Source: an uncultured Collinsella sp.
GTDB lineage: Bacteria; Actinomycetota; Coriobacteriia; Coriobacteriales; Coriobacteriaceae
NCBI GenBank assembly: GCA_958354105.1
Contig: CATWVA010000039.1
Location: 1 to 15,938, forward strand
Reading direction: 5' to 3'
DNA length: 15,938 bases
Both the position numbers and the translations under genes were made by a program. Each line of letters opens with the position of its first letter. The stretch's first letter is position 1. This document shows positions 14,236 through 15,938 of this stretch, one piece after another. The notes beneath the pieces were generated by a model that was not told the DNA's origin, did not search any database, and was given only the letters and a program-made list of their open reading frames with translations.

Positions 14236-14478
14236 GCCGCTCGCAATCTTTCATAAGGTTTCGAACAAATAGTAGCTCACTGTGCAATGTTTCTCATCTT
14301 TCGACAACTTTTCAAAACCTGTTGAAAACTTTGGAAAACGGGCGAAAAGTTCTCAACATTGCCAACATGACCTGTTGAAAACTGGATGAAATATCGTGAA
14401 AAGTTGCCATGTACCGCTAAATCGAGCTTGGCTTATGGGGGAACCGTGTGAACTGCGCAACCTTTTACCTTTGATTTC
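14236..14478. other. Divergent origin segment between the ATPase gene and rpmH (oriC candidate, part 2)
   Basis: No gene is visible. Box-like motifs are TTTTCAAAA (14309-14317, +), TGTTGAAAA (14320-14328 and 14373-14381, i.e. TTTTCAACA on the minus strand), TTCTCAACA (14350-14358, +) and TTTTCACGA (14394-14402, minus strand). The 14-mer ACCTGTTGAAAACT is repeated at 14317-14330 and 14370-14383. TTTCGACAA followed by TTTTCAA occurs here and in the dnaA-dnaN gap. Transcription diverges from this segment, matching a change of leading strand. Confidence 0.75.
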
Positions 14479-14508
14479 TTGACATTTGAACATTGATTTC
14501 CCTACAAT
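14479..14508 (+). promoter_or_regulatory. Promoter of rpmH-rnpA-yidD-yidC
   Basis: The -35 TTGACA (14479-14484, perfect) and -10 TACAAT (14503-14508, one mismatch) have an 18-bp spacer. The predicted start near 14515 leaves a 5' leader of about 65 bases before rpmH. The box cluster ends about 75 bp upstream. Confidence 0.9.
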
Positions 14509-14580
14509 CTTCAAGCTCACGTGTCTATATCTGCGTCCGCGCCCCCGCGGACACTCGAAATGCAGCAGGAGGAACTTAAG

Positions 14581-14715
14581 ATGAAGCGTACGTATCAGCC
14601 TAATAAGCGTAAGCGTGCCAAGACCCATGGCTTCCGTGCCCGTATGGCCACTAAGGGTGGTCGTGCCGTGCTCGCCCGTCGTCGCGCCAAGGGCCGCAAG
14701 CGTCTCACTGTCTAG
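14581..14715 (+). CDS. rpmH: 50S ribosomal protein L34, 44 aa
   Basis: Small, very basic protein of the large ribosomal subunit. MKRTYQPNKRKRAKTHGFRA followed by RMATKGGRAVLARRRAKGRK is the full L34 pattern, and 44 residues is the normal length. A longer frame runs back to a GTG at 14521, but the ATG at 14581 is preceded by AGGAGG at eight bases and matches the family start. It is first in the rightward operon, 20 bp before rnpA, as in most bacteria. Confidence 0.99.
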   Translation: MKRTYQPNKRKRAKTHGFRARMATKGGRAVLARRRAKGRKRLTV

Positions 14716-14735
14716 CAGCGATACACACATCTCGC

Positions 14736-15074
14736 ATGAAGACTATTAAGTCTCGGCAAGATTTCGAGCATGTGTTCAGTCAGGGGCGTCGTTTCAATCA
14801 CCCTCTGATTCGAATGACCATATGTGAATCGGTTGGCGAAGGCGACTCCGGAAGGGTCGCCTTCGTTGGTGCTAAACGGCTCGGTTGTGCTGTCGTGCGC
14901 AACCGTTCTAAGCGTGTGATGCGCGAGGCCGCCCGCAGCTGCGGATTTCCCGTTGCGGGTTATGACATCATCTTGTTCGCAACTCCCAAGACGAGGGATT
15001 CCTCGCCGCAGGAGATGGACAAGGCATTGCGTTCGCTTATGAAACGCGCCGGCGTTGCCGGGGAGGAGCGATGA
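14736..15074 (+). CDS. rnpA: Ribonuclease P protein component, 112 aa
   Basis: Protein subunit of RNase P, which helps the catalytic RNA cut 5' leaders from precursor tRNAs. The signature RNRSKRVMREA starts at residue 55, with FVGAKRLGCAVVRN just before it, and the N-terminal IKSRQDFEHVFSQGRRF is typical. No clear ribosome-binding site precedes the ATG at 14736, so translation may be coupled to rpmH. Its stop overlaps the yidD start (ATGA). The coding sequence includes a 10-bp perfect inverted repeat (14837-14846 with 14856-14865). Confidence 0.98.
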   Translation: MKTIKSRQDFEHVFSQGRRFNHPLIRMTICESVGEGDSGRVAFVGAKRLGCAVVRNRSKRVMREAARSCGFPVAGYDIILFATPKTRDSSPQEMDKALRSLMKRAGVAGEER

Positions 15075-15295
15075 GCAATCACGTTTTGCGACGTGTTGCC
15101 ATCGCTCCTATTCGCATATATCAACAGGTTATTTCGCCCTTATTGCCTGACGCCTGCATTTATTACCCAACGTGCTCGCAATACGCCATCCAGGCGATTG
15201 AGAAGTACGGTGTTTTGAGAGGCTGCTGGCTTGCCGTGAGGCGCATCGCTCGCTGCAATCCCCTGCACGTCGGCGGTTATGACCCTGTGCCCTAG
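15071..15295 (+). CDS. yidD: Membrane protein insertion efficiency factor YidD, 74 aa
   Basis: Small membrane-associated protein that aids YidC-dependent insertion. Family features seen are IRIYQQVISPLLP (14-26), YYPTCSQYAIQAIEKYGVLRG (31-51; Cys35) and RIARCNPLHVGGYDPVP (58-74; Cys62), the last being the family's C-terminal hallmark. The ATG at 15071 overlaps the rnpA stop, with GGGGAGGAG just upstream. It sits between rnpA and yidC in the usual order. Confidence 0.97.
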   Translation: MSNHVLRRVAIAPIRIYQQVISPLLPDACIYYPTCSQYAIQAIEKYGVLRGCWLAVRRIARCNPLHVGGYDPVP

Positions 15296-15324
15296 CGGGC
15301 ACTCGCTATCGGAGGAAAACTTAC

Positions 15325-15938
15325 ATGTGGGATTGGATCGTTAACATCCTTTTCGAGCTGCTCAAGCTCATCCAGACCTTTGCGGTCGACTGGGGCCTGT
15401 CCATCATCATCCTGGTGGTCATCATCCGTCTGCTGCTGACGCCGCTTATGCTCAAGTCGACCAAGTCGACGGCTCGCATGCAGGTGCTGCAGCCCAAGAT
15501 GCTCGAGATCCAGGAGCGCTATGCCGACGATCCCCAGCGTCAGGCCGAGGAGATGCAGAAGTTCTACAGCGAGAACAAGTTCAACCCCATGGCTGGTTGT
15601 CTGCCGCTTCTGATTCAGATGCCTATCCTGTTTGCCCTGTTTACGCTGCTTCGTAACCTGCCGCAGTACTTTAACGAGGGCACGTTCTCGTTCTTCAACA
15701 TCCTGCCCGACCTGACCACCACGCCGAGCGCTTCCTTTGCCGATGGCTTTATGGTTGCACTGCCTGCGCTGGTCTGCCTGATCCTGTTTGCCGTCCTGAC
15801 CCTGATTCCGCAGCTCTATATGTCGCGCAACCAGACCGGCCAGCAGGCCCAGAGCATGCGTATGATGGCCGTTGTCATGACGGTCATGATGCTTTGGATG
15901 GGCTGGAGCCTTCCCGTTGGTGTTCTGCTGTACTACGA
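15325..15938 (+). CDS. yidC: Membrane protein insertase YidC (Oxa1 family), N-terminal 204 residues (partial)
   Basis: Insertase that places proteins into the inner membrane alone or with SecYEG. The ATG at 15325 follows GGAGG. The first transmembrane segment after a short amphipathic start reads SIIILVVIIRLLLTPLM, with the conserved groove arginine at residue 35. A cytoplasmic hairpin follows (QVLQPKMLEIQERYADDPQR.., about 53-85), then MAGCLPLLIQMPILFALF (91-108), a loop, a segment at about 141-158, and one at about 177-200 that runs to the window edge. There is no lipoprotein signal and no large N-terminal periplasmic domain, as in actinobacterial YidC. The frame is open to the last base, so the C-terminus lies outside. 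Confidence 0.96.
   Translation, partial: MWDWIVNILFELLKLIQTFAVDWGLSIIILVVIIRLLLTPLMLKSTKSTARMQVLQPKMLEIQERYADDPQRQAEEMQKFYSENKFNPMAGCLPLLIQMPILFALFTLLRNLPQYFNEGTFSFFNILPDLTTTPSASFADGFMVALPALVCLILFAVLTLIPQLYMSRNQTGQQAQSMRMMAVVMTVMMLWMGWSLPVGVLLYY

Noticed and set aside
13102..14256. 384-residue Leu/His/Arg-rich plus-strand frame
   Set aside because: It is antisense to the Gln/Pro linker of the GHKL ATPase (CAG codons read as CTG). Composition is an artefact.
14236..14400. CRISPR-like direct repeats near rpmH
   Set aside because: Only two exact 14-mers with a 39-base gap plus inverted relatives. The pattern is of protein-binding boxes, not repeat-spacer units.
14353..14730. 125-residue minus-strand frame across rpmH and its promoter
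   Set aside because: It is antisense to L34 and overlaps the rpmH promoter. No support.

Overview
This window is the replication-origin region of a high-GC bacterial chromosome. The gene order yidC-yidD-rnpA-rpmH // dnaA-dnaN-recF-DUF721(dciA)-gyrB-gyrA is the actinobacterial one. Protein style, encoded tRNA CCA ends and codon use fit a member of the Coriobacteriia, most likely Collinsella or a close relative. This placement is inference from gene order and sequence character, not from a database search.

Layout. On the right, rpmH, rnpA, yidD and the start of yidC are transcribed rightward from a clear promoter at 14479-14508. Everything left of about 14235 is transcribed leftward, so 14236-14478 is a divergent intergenic region. 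It holds repeated DnaA-box-like TTTTCAACA motifs. Leftward come a 450-residue GHKL-type ATPase with a Gln/Pro/Met-rich linker and a winged-helix tail, then dnaA only 15 bp behind it. A second motif-bearing intergenic region (10905-11142) lies between dnaA and dnaN and has an AT-rich segment with TA(A/G) triplets resembling a DnaA-trio. The two regions share a 14-base motif and look like a bipartite oriC. dnaN-recF-dciA form a tight operon closed by a terminator at 8078-8107. gyrB-gyrA follow, with a long imperfect palindrome between them and a strong terminator plus a 187-bp palindrome after gyrA.

Further left is a tRNA cluster (Ile, Ala, Ile; the two Ile genes are identical) with a promoter and a terminator. 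It is followed by a three-gene operon (bifunctional-nuclease/DUF151 protein, small membrane protein, unrecognised 149-aa protein) and then the 5' part of typA/bipA, which runs off the left edge.

How it works together. The window encodes the initiator (DnaA), sliding clamp (DnaN), recombination mediator (RecF), a predicted helicase loader (DciA) and both gyrase subunits. It also has RNase P protein, ribosomal protein L34 and the YidC/YidD membrane-insertion pair. The less ordinary points are the ATPase coupled to dnaA, altered DNA-contact residues in DnaA together with non-canonical boxes, a Phe at the main quinolone-resistance position of GyrA, a parS-like site inside dnaA, and two large palindromes around gyrA.
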